Positions 8,048 through 17,764 of a DNA stretch of 48,668 nucleotides are shown piece after piece (within the stretch, counting starts at the first letter, position 1; every line of letters starts with the position of its first letter). Made by a program: the position numbers and the translations under genes. The notes under the pieces were generated by a model. It saw nothing but the letters and a program-made list of their open reading frames with translations, had not been told where the DNA came from and searched no databases. Location: the NCBI RefSeq assembly GCF_014656195.1, contig NZ_BNBY01000004.1, positions 251,106 to 299,773 on the forward strand, read 5' to 3'. The DNA is from Kitasatospora xanthocidica. Lineage in GTDB: Bacteria; Actinomycetota; Actinomycetes; Streptomycetales; Streptomycetaceae.

Positions 8048-8067
8048 CAGATCCAGCTCTCAGACAG

Positions 8068-8703
8068 TCAGAGGGTGTTGACCCAGTTGGTCAGCAGGGC
8101 GGCGCCGGCGTCGCCGGACTTCTCGGGGTGGAACTGGGTGGCCCACAGCGGGCCGTTCTCGATGGCGGCGACGAACGGCTGCCCGTGCGTGGCCCAGGTG
8201 ACCAGCGGCGGGTTGATCCGGGCGCTGTGGGTCTCCAGCTCCCAGTGCCGCACGCCGTAGGAGTGCACGAAGTAGAAGCGGGTCTCCGGGTCGAGGCCGG
8301 CGAACATCCGGCTACCCTCGGGCACGTCCACGGTGTTCCAGCCCATGTGCGGGACGACCGGGGCCTCCAGCGGTTCGACGACGCCCGGCCACTCGTCGCA
8401 GCCGGGGGTCTCCACGCCGTGCTCGACCCCCTTCTCGAAGAGGATCTGCATGCCGACGCAGATGCCCATGACGGGGCGGCCCCCGGCGAGCCGGCGGCCG
8501 ATGATCCAGTCCCCGCGGACCGACTTCAGCCCGCGCATGCAGGCCTCGAAGGCGCCGACGCCGGGGACGAGCAGGCCGTCCGCGGCCATCGCGGTGTCGT
8601 AGTCGGAGCTGACCGTGACGTTCGCCCCGGTCCGTTCCAGGGCGCGCTGCGCGGAGCGGAGGTTGCCGGAGCCGTAGTCGAGGACGACGACGTTCTTGCC
8701 CAT
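8068..8703 (-). CDS. hisH: Imidazole glycerol phosphate synthase glutamine amidotransferase subunit HisH
   Basis: A 211-residue class I glutamine amidotransferase that hydrolyses glutamine and channels ammonia to HisF. The catalytic triad is visible: C82 in GICVGMQ, and H192 and E194 in QFHPEKSG. The segment PHMGWN is typical of HisH. The ATG at 8703 follows a 71-base spacer made mostly of short tandem repeats. Nothing unusual in length. Confidence 0.96.
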   Translation of the reverse strand: MGKNVVVLDYGSGNLRSAQRALERTGANVTVSSDYDTAMAADGLLVPGVGAFEACMRGLKSVRGDWIIGRRLAGGRPVMGICVGMQILFEKGVEHGVETPGCDEWPGVVEPLEAPVVPHMGWNTVDVPEGSRMFAGLDPETRFYFVHSYGVRHWELETHSARINPPLVTWATHGQPFVAAIENGPLWATQFHPEKSGDAGAALLTNWVNTL

Positions 8704-8722
8704 GTTCAGGTGTCCAGTCTCT

Positions 8723-8777
8723 CTACAGGGCCAGGCGGGTCTACGGGGCCGGGCGGTCTACCGGCCAGGCGGGTCTA
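8723..8777. repeat. Tandem 17-18 bp repeats carrying iterated TAG stops
   Basis: On the minus strand the motif GTAGA(C)CCGCC(T)GGCC recurs, with TAG triplets at 8777, 8760, 8743 and 8725 (spacing 17, 17, 18). The first TAG ends the 50-residue membrane protein; the repeats fill most of the spacer up to hisH. Confidence 0.7.
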
Positions 8778-8927
8778 CAGGCGCAGGAGGCCGGAGGCCA
8801 GGCACATCACGGAACCGAAGGCCAGCACCAGGATGACGCTCTTGGAGTGCTTCTGCTTCCAGAAGGAGATCACCCCGCCGGCCAGGAAGAGGCCGACGAA
8901 GATGAGGATCATCGCGGTGTTGTTCAC
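8775..8927 (-). CDS. Small two-helix membrane protein of the histidine operon
   Basis: This 50-residue protein has two hydrophobic helices (about residues 5-22 and 31-48) joined by a basic hairpin SFWKQKHSKS. It starts with GTG overlapping the hisB stop by 4 bases, the arrangement used throughout this operon, which supports it as a real coupled gene. I recognise no family name; a small hypothetical membrane protein at this place would fit other streptomycete his operons as I recall them. Its function is unknown. Histidine transport or regulation would be a guess. Confidence 0.7.
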   Translation of the reverse strand: MNNTAMILIFVGLFLAGGVISFWKQKHSKSVILVLAFGSVMCLASGLLRL

Positions 8928-9517
8928 AGCGCACCCTTGGTCGAGGGGAGGATGCCGGCCGCACGCGGGTCGCGCTCGGCGGCGTAGCGCAGCGCCCGGG
9001 CCAGCGCCTTGAACTGGCACTCCACGATGTGGTGCGCGTTGCGCCCGTACGGCACGTGGACGTGCAGCGCGATCTGCGCCTGGGCCACGAAGGACTCCAG
9101 GATGTGCCGGGTCATCGTGGTGTCGTAGGCGCCGATCATCGGCGCCATGCCCTCGGGCTCGGTGTGCACCAGGTAGGGCCGGCCGGAGAGGTCCACGGTG
9201 ACCTGGGCGAGCGACTCGTCCAGCGGCACCGTGCAGTTGCCGAAGCGGTAGATGCCGACCTTGTCGCCGAGCGCCTGCTTGAAGGCGGCGCCGAGCGCGA
9301 GGGCGGTGTCCTCGATGGTGTGGTGGGTGTCGATGTGCAGGTCGCCGTCGGTCTTGACGGTGAGGTCGAACAGACCGTGCCGGCCGAGCTGGTCGAGCAT
9401 GTGGTCGTAGAACCCGACGCCGGTGGAGATGTCGGTCTTGCCGGTGCCGTCGAGGTCTATCTCGACCAGGACGGAGGTCTCCTTGGTGGTGCGCTCGACG
9501 CGTCCGATGCGGGACAT
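8924..9517 (-). CDS. hisB: Imidazoleglycerol-phosphate dehydratase
   Basis: This 197-residue enzyme dehydrates imidazole glycerol phosphate to imidazole acetol phosphate. The manganese-binding histidine motifs are present: DTHHTIED near residue 70 and NAHHIVE near 170, with FYDHMLDQ in the N-terminal half. It is monofunctional, lacking the phosphatase domain of the E. coli protein, as normal in actinobacteria. It follows hisC by 6 bases and overlaps the small membrane protein gene. Confidence 0.97.
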   Translation of the reverse strand: MSRIGRVERTTKETSVLVEIDLDGTGKTDISTGVGFYDHMLDQLGRHGLFDLTVKTDGDLHIDTHHTIEDTALALGAAFKQALGDKVGIYRFGNCTVPLDESLAQVTVDLSGRPYLVHTEPEGMAPMIGAYDTTMTRHILESFVAQAQIALHVHVPYGRNAHHIVECQFKALARALRYAAERDPRAAGILPSTKGAL

Positions 9518-9523
9518 GGGGGG

Positions 9524-10633
9524 TTACAGCTCCTTGATCACTGTGCGGACGGCGTCCAGGAAGGCGTCGTTCTCGGTGGGGGTGCCGGCGGTGACGCGCA
9601 GCCATCCGGGCACGCCGTTGTCGCGGACCAGGACGCCCTGGTCGAGGATGGCCCGCCAGACGGCGTGGGTGTCGGCGAAGCGGCCGAACTGGACGAAGTT
9701 GGCGTCCGAGTCGGTCACCTCCAGTCCCATCGCCCGCAGCGCGTCGACCAGCCGGTCGCGTTCCTCCTTGAGCCGGCCGACGTAGCCGAGCAGGGTGTCC
9801 GTGTGCTCCAGGCAGGCCAGCGCGGTGGCCTGGGTGACGGCGGACAGGTGGTACGGCAGGCGGACCAGCTGGACGGCGTCCACCACCGCCCGGTCGGCGG
9901 CCAGGTAGCCCAGGCGCAGTCCGGCGGCGCCGAAGGCCTTGGACATGGTGCGGGTGACCACCAGGTTGGGGCGGCCCTCGATCAGCGGCAGCAGCGAGTC
10001 GCGGTGCGAGAACTCGACGTACGCCTCGTCGACGACCACCAGGCTGGGCCGGGCGGCCTGCGCGGCCTCGTACAGCCGCAGCACGGTGTCGGCCGCGACG
10101 GCGGTGCCGGTCGGGTTGTTCGGCGAGCAGACGAAGACCACGTTGGGCCGGTGCTCGGCGATCTCGGCGACCGCGGCGTCGACGTCGATGGTGAAGTCGT
10201 CGTTGCGCGGGCCGGAGATCCAGGCGGTGCCGGTGCCCCGGGAGATCAGCGCGTGCATCGAGTACGAGGGCTCGAAGCCGAGCGCGCTGCGGCCGGGGCC
10301 GCCGAAGGTCTGCAGCAGCTGCTGGAGCACCTCGTTGGAGCCGTTGGCGGCCCACACCTGCTCGCGTACGACCGGGAAGCCGGTGGTGCGGGTCAGGTAC
10401 GCGGCGAGGCCCTCGCGCAGTTCGACCGCGTCCCGGTCGGGGTAGCGGTTCAGCCCCCGGGCGGCCTCGGCGACGCGCTCGGCGATCCGGGCCACCAGCT
10501 CCTCGGGCAGCGGGTACGGGTTCTCGTTGGTGTTGAGCTGGACGGGCACGTCCAGCTGGGGCGCGCCGTACGGGGACTGGCCGCGCAGCTCGTCCCGGAT
10601 GGGCAGGTCGTCGATGCGAGTCACAGCGGTCAC
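9524..10633 (-). CDS. hisC: Histidinol-phosphate aminotransferase
   Basis: A 369-residue PLP-dependent fold-type I aminotransferase that converts imidazole acetol phosphate and glutamate to histidinol phosphate. The PLP-binding lysine is K232 in [15 protein letters not shown] and SPNNPTG are typical substrate and cofactor loops. I chose the GTG at 10633, which overlaps the hisD stop by 4 bases like the other junctions; an upstream ATG at 10651 inside hisD would add six residues. Confidence 0.95.
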   Translation of the reverse strand: MTAVTRIDDLPIRDELRGQSPYGAPQLDVPVQLNTNENPYPLPEELVARIAERVAEAARGLNRYPDRDAVELREGLAAYLTRTTGFPVVREQVWAANGSNEVLQQLLQTFGGPGRSALGFEPSYSMHALISRGTGTAWISGPRNDDFTIDVDAAVAEIAEHRPNVVFVCSPNNPTGTAVAADTVLRLYEAAQAARPSLVVVDEAYVEFSHRDSLLPLIEGRPNLVVTRTMSKAFGAAGLRLGYLAADRAVVDAVQLVRLPYHLSAVTQATALACLEHTDTLLGYVGRLKEERDRLVDALRAMGLEVTDSDANFVQFGRFADTHAVWRAILDQGVLVRDNGVPGWLRVTAGTPTENDAFLDAVRTVIKEL

Positions 10634-11937
10634 GAGCCGGGAACCGTCCAATCGAACCGAGCCTTGACGGCGTCACCGTGACCGGGCAGGTCCTCGGCGT
10701 TCGCCAGGTTGACGACGTGCGCGGCGATGTCGGCCAGCGCCTCCCGGTCGTACTCGACGACCTGGACGCCGCGCAGGAAGGTCTGCACGGAGAGCCCGGA
10801 GGAGTGGCAGGCGCAGCCGCCGGTGGGCAGCACGTGGTTGGAGCCGGCCGCGTAGTCGCCCAGCGAGACCGGGGTCCAGCGGCCGATGAAGACCGCGCCG
10901 GCGTTGACGACGCGGGCCGCCACCGCGTGCGGGTCGCGGGTCTGGATCTCCAGGTGCTCGGCCGCGTAGGCGTTGACCACGGCGAGGCCCTGGGTGAGGT
11001 CGTCGACCAGGATGATGCCGGACTGCTTGCCGCCCAGCGCCTCGGCGACCCGCTCGCTGTGCTTGGTCCGGGCGACCTGGACGGCCAGTTCGGCCTCGAC
11101 CGCGTCGGCCAGCGCCGGGGAGTCGGTGACCAGCACCGAGCCGGAGGTCGGGCCGTGCTCGGCCTGGCTGATCAGGTCGGCGGCGACGTCGGAGGGCAGC
11201 GCGGTGTCGTCGGCGAGGACGGCGATCTCGGTCGGACCGGCCTCGGAGTCGATGCCGACCCGGCCGGCGAACAGCCGCTTGGCGGCCGCCACGTAGATGT
11301 TGCCGGGGCCGGTGACCATGTTCACCGGCGCGCACTCCTCGGTGCCCAGCGCGAACATCGCCACCGCCTGGCCGCCGCCGACGGAGTACACCTCGTCCAC
11401 GCCGAGCAGCGCGCAGGCCGCCAGGATCGTCGGGTGGACCCGGCCCCCGAACTCCTTCTGCGGGGGCGAGCTGACCGCGATGCCCCGGACGCCCGCCTCC
11501 TGGGCCGGCACCACGTTCATCACCACGGAGGACGGGTAGACCGCCAGCCCGCCCGGCACGTACAGGCCGACCCGCTCGACCGGCACCCAGCGCTGGGTGA
11601 CGGTGCCGCCCGGCACCACCTGGGTGGTGTGCCCGGTGCGGCGCTGGTCCGCGTGCACGGTGCGGGCCCGGCGGATCGACTCCTCCAGCGCGGCGCGCAC
11701 CTTCGGGTCGAGCGTCTCCAGGGCCTCGGTGAGCTGCTCGGCCGGCACCCGGGTGGACTCCAGGCGGACGCCGTCGAAGCGTTCGGTGATCTCGATCAGC
11801 GCCGCGACCCCGCGATGGCGTACGTCCTCGGCGATCGGCCGCACCTTCTCCAGGGCGGCCGCGACGTCGAAGTCGGCACGGGGCAGCAGGTCACGCGGGT
11901 CGTCGAGCGAGCCGCGGAGGTCGATTCGAGAGATCAC
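10630..11937 (-). CDS. hisD: Histidinol dehydrogenase
   Basis: This 435-residue enzyme oxidises histidinol to histidine in two NAD-dependent steps using zinc. Characteristic segments include [28 protein letters not shown], and QAEHGP, which carries the zinc-ligand Gln and His. The GTG start at 11937 begins VISRIDLRG, the usual N-terminus in the family; the frame continues upstream without support. It is the first gene of the histidine operon here; hisG, hisE and hisI are not in this window. The promoter should lie in the 91-bp spacer to the divergent gene at 12029, but I see no convincing -35/-10 pair. Confidence 0.96.
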   Translation of the reverse strand: MISRIDLRGSLDDPRDLLPRADFDVAAALEKVRPIAEDVRHRGVAALIEITERFDGVRLESTRVPAEQLTEALETLDPKVRAALEESIRRARTVHADQRRTGHTTQVVPGGTVTQRWVPVERVGLYVPGGLAVYPSSVVMNVVPAQEAGVRGIAVSSPPQKEFGGRVHPTILAACALLGVDEVYSVGGGQAVAMFALGTEECAPVNMVTGPGNIYVAAAKRLFAGRVGIDSEAGPTEIAVLADDTALPSDVAADLISQAEHGPTSGSVLVTDSPALADAVEAELAVQVARTKHSERVAEALGGKQSGIILVDDLTQGLAVVNAYAAEHLEIQTRDPHAVAARVVNAGAVFIGRWTPVSLGDYAAGSNHVLPTGGCACHSSGLSVQTFLRGVQVVEYDREALADIAAHVVNLANAEDLPGHGDAVKARFDWTVPGS

Positions 11938-12028
11938 GCCACCCAGTGTAAGGAGTGGCCGGAATCGCTGGTCCCGCATTTCAGTCCGTGATACGAAAGG
12001 CGAGACGACCGGGGGGACGGGGGAAACG

Positions 12029-13609
12029 ATGGCGGAGCGTGCTCCGGAAGACTGGAGCGACACCGAGCGGGAGCTCTGGGAGGCCTACCGCCAGGGGGAG
12101 ATCCTCGACCTGCGCAGCGGCGAGGCCGACACCGACGACCCCTTCGGCGACGCCGTCTGGGAGCCCCGGCGGACCGTCCGGGCCGAGGTGCTGGCCCACC
12201 TCCTGCTGGTCGGCCCGAAGCCCGAGCCCGGGCGGGTCGCCTCGCTGCGGGTCAGCGGCGTCCTGGTCACCGGCGCGCTCAACCTGGCCGGTGCCGCCAT
12301 CGGCGACTACGTCGAGCTGCACGACTGCCGCTTCGAACGCAAGATCCTCATCTCCGAGGCGGCCGCCTCCACGCTGCGCTTCGTGAACTGCCTGGTCCCC
12401 CGTCTGGAGGCCTCCCGGCTCTCCACCACCGGCGACCTCCACCTCGCCCGCTGCCGCGTCCCCGACGGCATCCGGCTCACCGACGCCAGGATCGGCACCG
12501 ACCTGCTGCTCAACCAGACCGTCGTCGGCGCCGACCGCCACGGCCGCGCCGTCTCCGCCGACGGGATCACCGTCAACCAGGACTTCGAGGCCGAACGCCT
12601 GGAGACCGCGGGCGAGTTGAGCGTACGCACGGCCCGGATAGGCGGCCGGCTCTCGCTCCGCGGCGCCCAGCTGAACGCCGACCGGGAGCACAACCGCACC
12701 TGCCTCAACGCCGTCCGGATCACCGTCGGCCACACCCTCTACCTGACCGGCTCCGCCGACCGCGGCTGGGTCGGCTCCCGCGGCTACTACGGGTCCGGCT
12801 ACGGCGAGCACCCGCCGCCGGACGGCCCCGTCACCCCGTTCCGCGCCTTCGGCCGGGTGCGGCTGTCCGACAGCCGCTTCGACGGCGCCTGCCTGATCTC
12901 CGGGGAATTCCACCTGGAGGGTGACGACGAACTCTCGCTGCGCCGCATCCACACCCCCGAGCTGCGCTTCACCTGCAAGTTCCGCCCCACCGGCACCGTC
13001 TCGCTCTCCCGGGCCCGGGTCGGCAACCTGGTCGACGCGCCCGACGCCTGGCCGCTCGGCAAGCACCTGGGCCTCACCGGCTTCGTGTACGAGAACCTGC
13101 GCCCGATGAGGGCCTTCCCGCTCCAGGACCGGATCGCCTGGCTGGAGGGCTCCTCCGTCGACTTCCAGCCCGAGTCGTACGAGCAGCTGGCCGCCGCCCT
13201 GCGCCGCGACGGCGCCGACGACGACGCCCGCGAGGTGCTGTACGCCAAGCAGCGCCGGCGCCGCGCGACCCTGCCGCTGCCCGCCCGGGTCTGGGGCGCC
13301 GTCCAGGACGCCACCGTCGGCTACGGCTACCGCCCGGGCCGGGCGGGCCTGTGGCTGCTGCTCGCCTGGGTGCTCGGCAGCGTCTGGTTCGCCACCCACC
13401 CGCTGGAGCCGCTCAAGGCCGACGAGCGCCCGCACTGGAGCCCGGTGCTCTACACCCTCAACCAGCTGCTGCCGATCGTGGACCTCAACCAGGGCGGCTG
13501 GAACCCGGGCGGCCTCAGCCAGTGGATCTCCGCCTCGCTGGTGATCATCGGCTGGCTGCTCGCCTCGACCGTCGTCGCCGGGGCCACACGGATGCTCCAG
13601 CGCGGCTGA
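12029..13609 (+). CDS. Membrane protein with repeat-rich beta-solenoid-like region and two C-terminal helices
   Basis: The 526-residue protein has a long region (about 70-360) of regular short beta repeats, such as [28 protein letters not shown], reminiscent of pentapeptide-like or bactofilin-like solenoids. Toward the C-terminus are two transmembrane helices (about 430-447 and 502-520) separated by a short extracytoplasmic stretch. Relatives are, as I recall, sometimes named membrane-associated oxidoreductase, but I see no nucleotide- or cofactor-binding motif to justify that. The ATG at 12029 has a GGGGGAC/GGGGGAA tract upstream. It is divergent from hisD. Function unknown. Confidence 0.75.
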   Translation: MAERAPEDWSDTERELWEAYRQGEILDLRSGEADTDDPFGDAVWEPRRTVRAEVLAHLLLVGPKPEPGRVASLRVSGVLVTGALNLAGAAIGDYVELHDCRFERKILISEAAASTLRFVNCLVPRLEASRLSTTGDLHLARCRVPDGIRLTDARIGTDLLLNQTVVGADRHGRAVSADGITVNQDFEAERLETAGELSVRTARIGGRLSLRGAQLNADREHNRTCLNAVRITVGHTLYLTGSADRGWVGSRGYYGSGYGEHPPPDGPVTPFRAFGRVRLSDSRFDGACLISGEFHLEGDDELSLRRIHTPELRFTCKFRPTGTVSLSRARVGNLVDAPDAWPLGKHLGLTGFVYENLRPMRAFPLQDRIAWLEGSSVDFQPESYEQLAAALRRDGADDDAREVLYAKQRRRRATLPLPARVWGAVQDATVGYGYRPGRAGLWLLLAWVLGSVWFATHPLEPLKADERPHWSPVLYTLNQLLPIVDLNQGGWNPGGLSQWISASLVIIGWLLASTVVAGATRMLQRG

Positions 13610-13658
13610 TGGTCGACCGCGCGACAAGGCGCCCGTCCGGGGAACTACGCTGTCCGCC

Positions 13659-14387
13659 GTGACAGAACGGCTGCCGCTCTTCCCGCTGAACACCGTGCTC
13701 TACCCGGGCCTGGTGCTGCCCCTGAACGTCTTCGAGGAGCGCTACCGCCGTCTCGTCGCCGACCTGCTCGAACAGTCCGAGGACGCCCCCCGGCGCTTCG
13801 GCGTGCTCGCGATCAAGGACGGCCGCGAGGTCGCCCCGGTCCGGGCCGAGGACGGCCCCGCCGGGCCGCTCGACGGCCTCGGCACCGTCACCGGGGACCC
13901 GCTGGAGGCGATCTTCCCCGTCGGCTGCGTCGCCGACGTCGCCTCCGTCGAGCAGCAGCCGGACGGCCGCTACGAGCTCCTGGTCACCGGCACCACCCGG
14001 TTCGCCCTGCGCGCGGTGGACGCCTCCGGTCCGTACCTGACCGGCGAGATCGAGACGATCGAGGAACGCCCCGGCGAAGGCTCCGGCGTCCTGGCCGCCG
14101 AAGTCGAGCGGGCGTTCCGGGTCTACCAGAAGCGCCTCGCCGGCGCCCGCGAGGCCAGCACCGTCGGCCGCCAGGACCTCCCCGACGACCCGCAGGTGCT
14201 CTCCTACCTGGTCGCGGCCGCCTCGGTGTTCGAGACCCCGGTCAAACAGCGGCTGCTCGCCTGCCCGGACACCGCCCAGCGGCTGCGCGCCGAACTCGAC
14301 CTGCTGCGCCGCGAGACCGCCGTCCTCAGCTGGCTGCCCTCGCTGCCCGCCGTCGACCTCACCCGCCAGTCCTTCAGCCCCAACTGA
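13659..14387 (+). CDS. LON peptidase substrate-binding-domain protein
   Basis: A 242-residue stand-alone version of the N-terminal domain of Lon protease. It opens with LPLFPLNTVLYPGLVLPLNVFEERY, the family hallmark (LFPLxxVLFPG...LxIFEpRY), continues with FGVL and VGCVADV strands, and ends in a helical bundle. It lacks AAA+ and peptidase domains, so it is not a protease; such proteins are thought to bind unfolded or acidic protein segments. The start is a GTG 49 bases after the preceding membrane protein; the YbaK-type gene follows after 32 bases, so an operon of these genes is likely. Confidence 0.9.
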   Translation: MTERLPLFPLNTVLYPGLVLPLNVFEERYRRLVADLLEQSEDAPRRFGVLAIKDGREVAPVRAEDGPAGPLDGLGTVTGDPLEAIFPVGCVADVASVEQQPDGRYELLVTGTTRFALRAVDASGPYLTGEIETIEERPGEGSGVLAAEVERAFRVYQKRLAGAREASTVGRQDLPDDPQVLSYLVAAASVFETPVKQRLLACPDTAQRLRAELDLLRRETAVLSWLPSLPAVDLTRQSFSPN

Positions 14388-14419
14388 CCCAGGACAGCAA
14401 GGACACCCAGGACCCCCGT

Positions 14420-14914
14420 ATGGCCAAGAAGAGCAGGAAGGGCGGCCAGGGCACACCGGCCACCGTCGCCCTGGAAACCGCCGCCGTCGCCTTCACCGTG
14501 CACGCCTACGACCACGACCCGGCCGCCGCCTCGTACGGCGGCGAGGCGGCCGAGGTCCTCGGCGTGCCCGCCGAGCGCGTCTTCAAGACCCTGGTGGCCG
14601 ACGTGGACGGCACCCTCACCGTCGGCGTCGTCCCGGTCGCCGGCCAGCTCGACCTCAAGGCCCTCGCCGCCGCGGTCGGCGGCAAGCGCGCCGCCATGGC
14701 CGACCCGGCCGCGGCCGAACGCAGCAGCGGCTACGTGCTCGGCGGCATCTCCCCGCTGGGCCAGCGCCGGCCCCTGCGCACCGTCGTCGACGCCAGCGCG
14801 CTCACCCACCCCACCGTCTACGTGTCGGCCGGGCGCCGGGGCCTCGAAGTGGAACTCGCCCCCGCCGACCTGATCGCCCTCACCGACGCCCGCACCGCCC
14901 CGATCGCCCGCTGA
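14420..14914 (+). CDS. ybaK: YbaK/EbsC-type Cys-tRNA(Pro) deacylase
   Basis: The 164-residue protein matches the YbaK family of trans-editing enzymes that remove mischarged Cys (or Ala) from tRNA(Pro). Recognisable segments are the K in RVFKTLVADVDG, VVPVAGQLDLKALA, the SGYVLGGISPLGQ loop, and VYVSAGRRGLEVEL near the end. Length is normal. It follows the LON-domain gene closely. The stop codon is the first of an array of 9-bp repeats. Confidence 0.9.
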   Translation: MAKKSRKGGQGTPATVALETAAVAFTVHAYDHDPAAASYGGEAAEVLGVPAERVFKTLVADVDGTLTVGVVPVAGQLDLKALAAAVGGKRAAMADPAAAERSSGYVLGGISPLGQRRPLRTVVDASALTHPTVYVSAGRRGLEVELAPADLIALTDARTAPIAR

Positions 14915-14979
14915 GCCCGCTGAGCCCGCTCAGCCCGCCGAGCCCACTGCGCCCGCTGAGCCCCCTGAGCCCGCTGACG
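14911..14979. repeat. 9-bp tandem repeat array repeating the ybaK stop
   Basis: About eight degenerate copies of CTGAGCCCG run from the ybaK stop onward. TGA triplets at 14912, 14921, 14957, 14966 and 14975 are all in the ybaK frame, so several backup stops follow the first. Confidence 0.75.
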
Positions 14980-15000
14980 GAAGCGGCGCCCGGGAACGCC

Positions 15001-15049
15001 GCAGGGCGGGGGCCCGGCCCGTCCCCGGACCGCCGACCCTCCGCCCTGC
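15001..15049. terminator. Possible bidirectional terminator between convergent genes
   Basis: GCAGGGCGG (15001-15009) is repeated inverted at 15041-15049, enclosing a GC-rich 31-base loop that can fold further. It lies between ybaK and the convergent membrane protein gene. Confidence 0.45.
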
Positions 15050-15058
15050 CACCGAAAC

Positions 15059-15823
15059 TCAGACCCGGTCCTCCGGAGCCGCCGGGCTCACCGGAGCAGC
15101 CGGAGCCGCCGGCGGAGCGACCGGAGCCCCCCAGTACGGCGGCGGGTCCTCCTCCCGCTTCCCGACCGCCGCCGACAGCGCGAGCAGCACCACCATCGCC
15201 GCCATCGGCCAGACCAGCAGCGCCCCCATCGCCCCCAGGTCGATGCCCGCGTCGAAGTGCCCGCCGTTGCCGACCCGCCGGGCCTCGCCGATCAGGTCGT
15301 TGCCCGGGCCGAGCCACCGGCCGATCCGCCAGGCGCCCATCGAGCCGAGCAGGCCGCCGACCGTGAGCCCCAGCGCGACCGCGATGCCGCCGCCGCGCCG
15401 CCGGGTGACCAGGAAGGCCCCGAGCGCGGTCAGGATCCCGGCGCCCAGGCCGATGAGCACGAACACCGCGTCGGCCCCGGCCCGCTGCTCGCCCTCGGGG
15501 TCGACGTAGAGGATCCGGTCCCCGTCCACGACCAGCGGCACCTTCGGCGCCAGCCACGCCCAGAGCGCGGCCATCACCAGTCCGGCGACCAGGCAGGCCA
15601 GGACGACCCCGGCGCCGAGCCGCAGCTCCGGCAGCAGCCGCTGCACCGGCGTCTCCCCCGCCGCCCCGGCCGGGTCGGCGGCGACGGGCGCGGTCTCCGG
15701 CGGCGGCGCGTACGGGTCGGGCACGGCGTCGGACACGGCGTCGGACACGGCGTCGGCCGAAGCCGCCCGCACATCGGTGTGCGCGGGATCCGGAGGTGTG
15801 TTCGGTACGGTCACAGGCCCCAT
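15059..15823 (-). CDS. Predicted four-helix membrane protein (DUF2567-like)
   Basis: This 254-residue protein has a disordered N-terminal 80 residues rich in Ala, Pro and Asp, including a threefold SDAV repeat encoded by 12-bp DNA repeats (15722-15757). Four transmembrane helices follow (about 89-110, 140-160, 165-185 and 200-222). A short extracytoplasmic loop LYVDPEGEQRAGAD follows the first. The arrangement resembles the actinobacterial DUF2567 family, function unknown. A start at the GTG four codons in is also possible. The ABC genes upstream are on the same strand. Confidence 0.7.
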   Translation of the reverse strand: MGPVTVPNTPPDPAHTDVRAASADAVSDAVSDAVPDPYAPPPETAPVAADPAGAAGETPVQRLLPELRLGAGVVLACLVAGLVMAALWAWLAPKVPLVVDGDRILYVDPEGEQRAGADAVFVLIGLGAGILTALGAFLVTRRRGGGIAVALGLTVGGLLGSMGAWRIGRWLGPGNDLIGEARRVGNGGHFDAGIDLGAMGALLVWPMAAMVVLLALSAAVGKREEDPPPYWGAPVAPPAAPAAPVSPAAPEDRV

Positions 15824-15868
15824 CGTTTCACGACGCCCTCCGGAACGGCCCCACCACCCGGGCGGGCT

Positions 15869-16678
15869 TCAGCGAGCGACCGCCCTCCGGTACGCCCAGG
15901 TGGCCACGCCCAGTGACAGCACGCCCACCCCGGCGCACACCCCGAGGTCCGCGAGCACCATCGCCCAGTCCGGGTCCGGCGCGAACGTCCGCGCGAAGGC
16001 CTCGACCCCGTACGTGGAGGGCAGCAGGTCCCGCAGCCACAGCACGGGCTGCGGCAGGTGGTCGACGGGCAGCACGCCGAGCAGCAGGGCGGCGGACATG
16101 CCGAGCTGCCCCAGCATCGTCGCGATCTCCTGCCGCGGCGCCAGCAGCCCGCAGGCCGCCCCCAGCCCGGCCAGCGCGGCTCCGGCCAGCGGCACGACCG
16201 CCAGCAGGACCCACAGCTGCCCGAGCGGCAGTCCGAACATGACCGCCCCGACGGCCGCCGTGACGACCGTCCCGGGCAGCGTGAAGGAGGCGTACGCGGC
16301 GGCCGCCCCCAGCACCACCGAGGCGGCCGGCACCGGCAGCGTCGCGTAGTGGTCGAGGCCACCGGTGGCCCGCAGCTTGCCGAAGTACTGGGCGAGCAGG
16401 TTCAGCGCGACGAAGGCCACCACCAGCACGCTGGACCCGGCCACCACCGACCGCGCCGCCGAGGACTGTCCGGCCTCCACGACGCCCCGCATCATCACCA
16501 GGATGCCGAGCGACTGGAAGGTGGCGACGAACAGCAGCGGGATCCGCGCCACCCTCGCCCGGGCGAGCTGGGCCCGGTACACGGCGGCCAGCGAGGGCAG
16601 CAGCCGGGCCGCGGGGGCGAGCGGGGCGGGCCCGCCGGTCGGCCGGTCGGTGCGCGGCGGCGCCGAGAGCAGGGTCAC
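15869..16678 (-). CDS. ABC transporter permease (ABC-2 type)
   Basis: The 269-residue protein has six predicted transmembrane helices typical of ABC-2 permeases, with a cytoplasmic N-terminus (about 30 residues, then LARARVARIPLLFVATF). The GTG start overlaps the stop of the ATPase gene by 4 bases, so the two form one exporter. Substrate unknown: polyketides, lipids or antibiotics are usual for this drug-resistance-type class. Confidence 0.88.
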   Translation of the reverse strand: MTLLSAPPRTDRPTGGPAPLAPAARLLPSLAAVYRAQLARARVARIPLLFVATFQSLGILVMMRGVVEAGQSSAARSVVAGSSVLVVAFVALNLLAQYFGKLRATGGLDHYATLPVPAASVVLGAAAAYASFTLPGTVVTAAVGAVMFGLPLGQLWVLLAVVPLAGAALAGLGAACGLLAPRQEIATMLGQLGMSAALLLGVLPVDHLPQPVLWLRDLLPSTYGVEAFARTFAPDPDWAMVLADLGVCAGVGVLSLGVATWAYRRAVAR

Positions 16679-17673
16679 TTGGCCAGTCCTCCGTGGCGGC
16701 CGCCCAGCTTGAGGTAGGCGTCCTCAAGGCTGGGGGTGGCGAGGGTGAAGTCGTCGAGGGCGGCGAAGGCCGGGCCGGTGGTGACGGCGGCGACCAGCTC
16801 GCGGGCCTGCTCGGGGGTGGTGCGGACGGTCCAGCGGCGCCCGGTGCACTCGGCCCGCTCGCGCAGCGCGGCGACGGCGGGCACGCCGACCGGCGCCTCG
16901 TCGCGCCAGACCAGGTCGAGCCGGACGTCGCCGTCCACCAGCGCCTTCAGCCCGCCGGGCGTGTCGCAGGCGATCACCCGGCCGTCGTCGACCACGGCGA
17001 CCCGGTCGAGCACGGTCTCCGCCTCGATCACGTTGTGGGTGACCAGCAGCACGGTCGTCCCGTGCTCGGCCCGCCGCCGGTCGACGGCGCGCCACACGGC
17101 CCGCCGGGCGACGGGGTCCATACCGGTGGTCGGCTCGTCCAGGACGAGCAGCGGCCGGTCCCCCACCAGGGTGGCCGCGAAGCAGGCGAGCCGCCGCTGG
17201 CCGCCGGACAGCTTGGCGAGCGGCCGGTGCGCGATGGCCGTCAGCCCGAGCTCCTCCAGGACGTCCGCGGCGGTGCTCCGGGCCTGTGCCCGGCCGAGCC
17301 CGCGCAGCCGTCCGGTGGTCTCGGCGGCGAGCGCGACGGTCAGCTCGTCCAGCGCGGTGGATTCCTGCCCGAGGTACCCGAGCAGCCGGGCGGCCCGCTC
17401 GGGGTGCCGCACGATGTCGTGGCCGAGCAGTTCGACGGTTCCCGAGTCGGGGCGCAGCAGCCCGGTGAGCTGGCGCACCAGCGTCGACTTGCCGGCGCCG
17501 TTCGGGCCGAGCAGCCCGAAGACCTCGCCCCGCCGGACGGTGAGGCTGATCCCGTCGTTGGCGCGGATCTCGGTGGCGGCCGCGCCGCGCCCGCTGCGAT
17601 ACGTCCTGGTCAGGTCGCGCACGACGACGCACGGCGGGGTTTCGTCGGGTGCTCGCCCGGCCGTCTCACTCAC
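16675..17673 (-). CDS. ABC transporter ATP-binding protein (DrrA-like)
   Basis: The 332-residue ATPase has Walker A (GLLGPNGAGKST), Q-loop (GYLGQE), signature LSGGQRR, Walker B (LLVLDEPTTGMD) and a switch His in LLVTHN. A C-terminal extension of about 90 residues follows, as in DrrA-type export ATPases. The start was set to the GTG at 17673 (VSETAGR); the open frame upstream lacks support. It forms an exporter with the overlapping downstream permease. Confidence 0.92.
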   Translation of the reverse strand: MSETAGRAPDETPPCVVVRDLTRTYRSGRGAAATEIRANDGISLTVRRGEVFGLLGPNGAGKSTLVRQLTGLLRPDSGTVELLGHDIVRHPERAARLLGYLGQESTALDELTVALAAETTGRLRGLGRAQARSTAADVLEELGLTAIAHRPLAKLSGGQRRLACFAATLVGDRPLLVLDEPTTGMDPVARRAVWRAVDRRRAEHGTTVLLVTHNVIEAETVLDRVAVVDDGRVIACDTPGGLKALVDGDVRLDLVWRDEAPVGVPAVAALRERAECTGRRWTVRTTPEQARELVAAVTTGPAFAALDDFTLATPSLEDAYLKLGGRHGGLAK

Positions 17674-17764
17674 GACCGAAGACTCTACGCGCTCATACGG
17701 GCGAACCGGACAACGGGTCGGTCGCCCGGCGGTCACCTGGGCTCCCCGGCCGCCCGCTCACGGC

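Noticed and set aside
8704..8774. Possible tRNA or small RNA in the spacer before hisH
   Set aside because: The spacer is explained by 17-18 bp tandem repeats and has no cloverleaf features.
14880..15557. Minus-strand frame with Gly/Ser repeats at the YbaK/DUF2567 junction
   Set aside because: It overlaps both genes in the wrong phase, and its repeats are the translated 9-bp DNA array.
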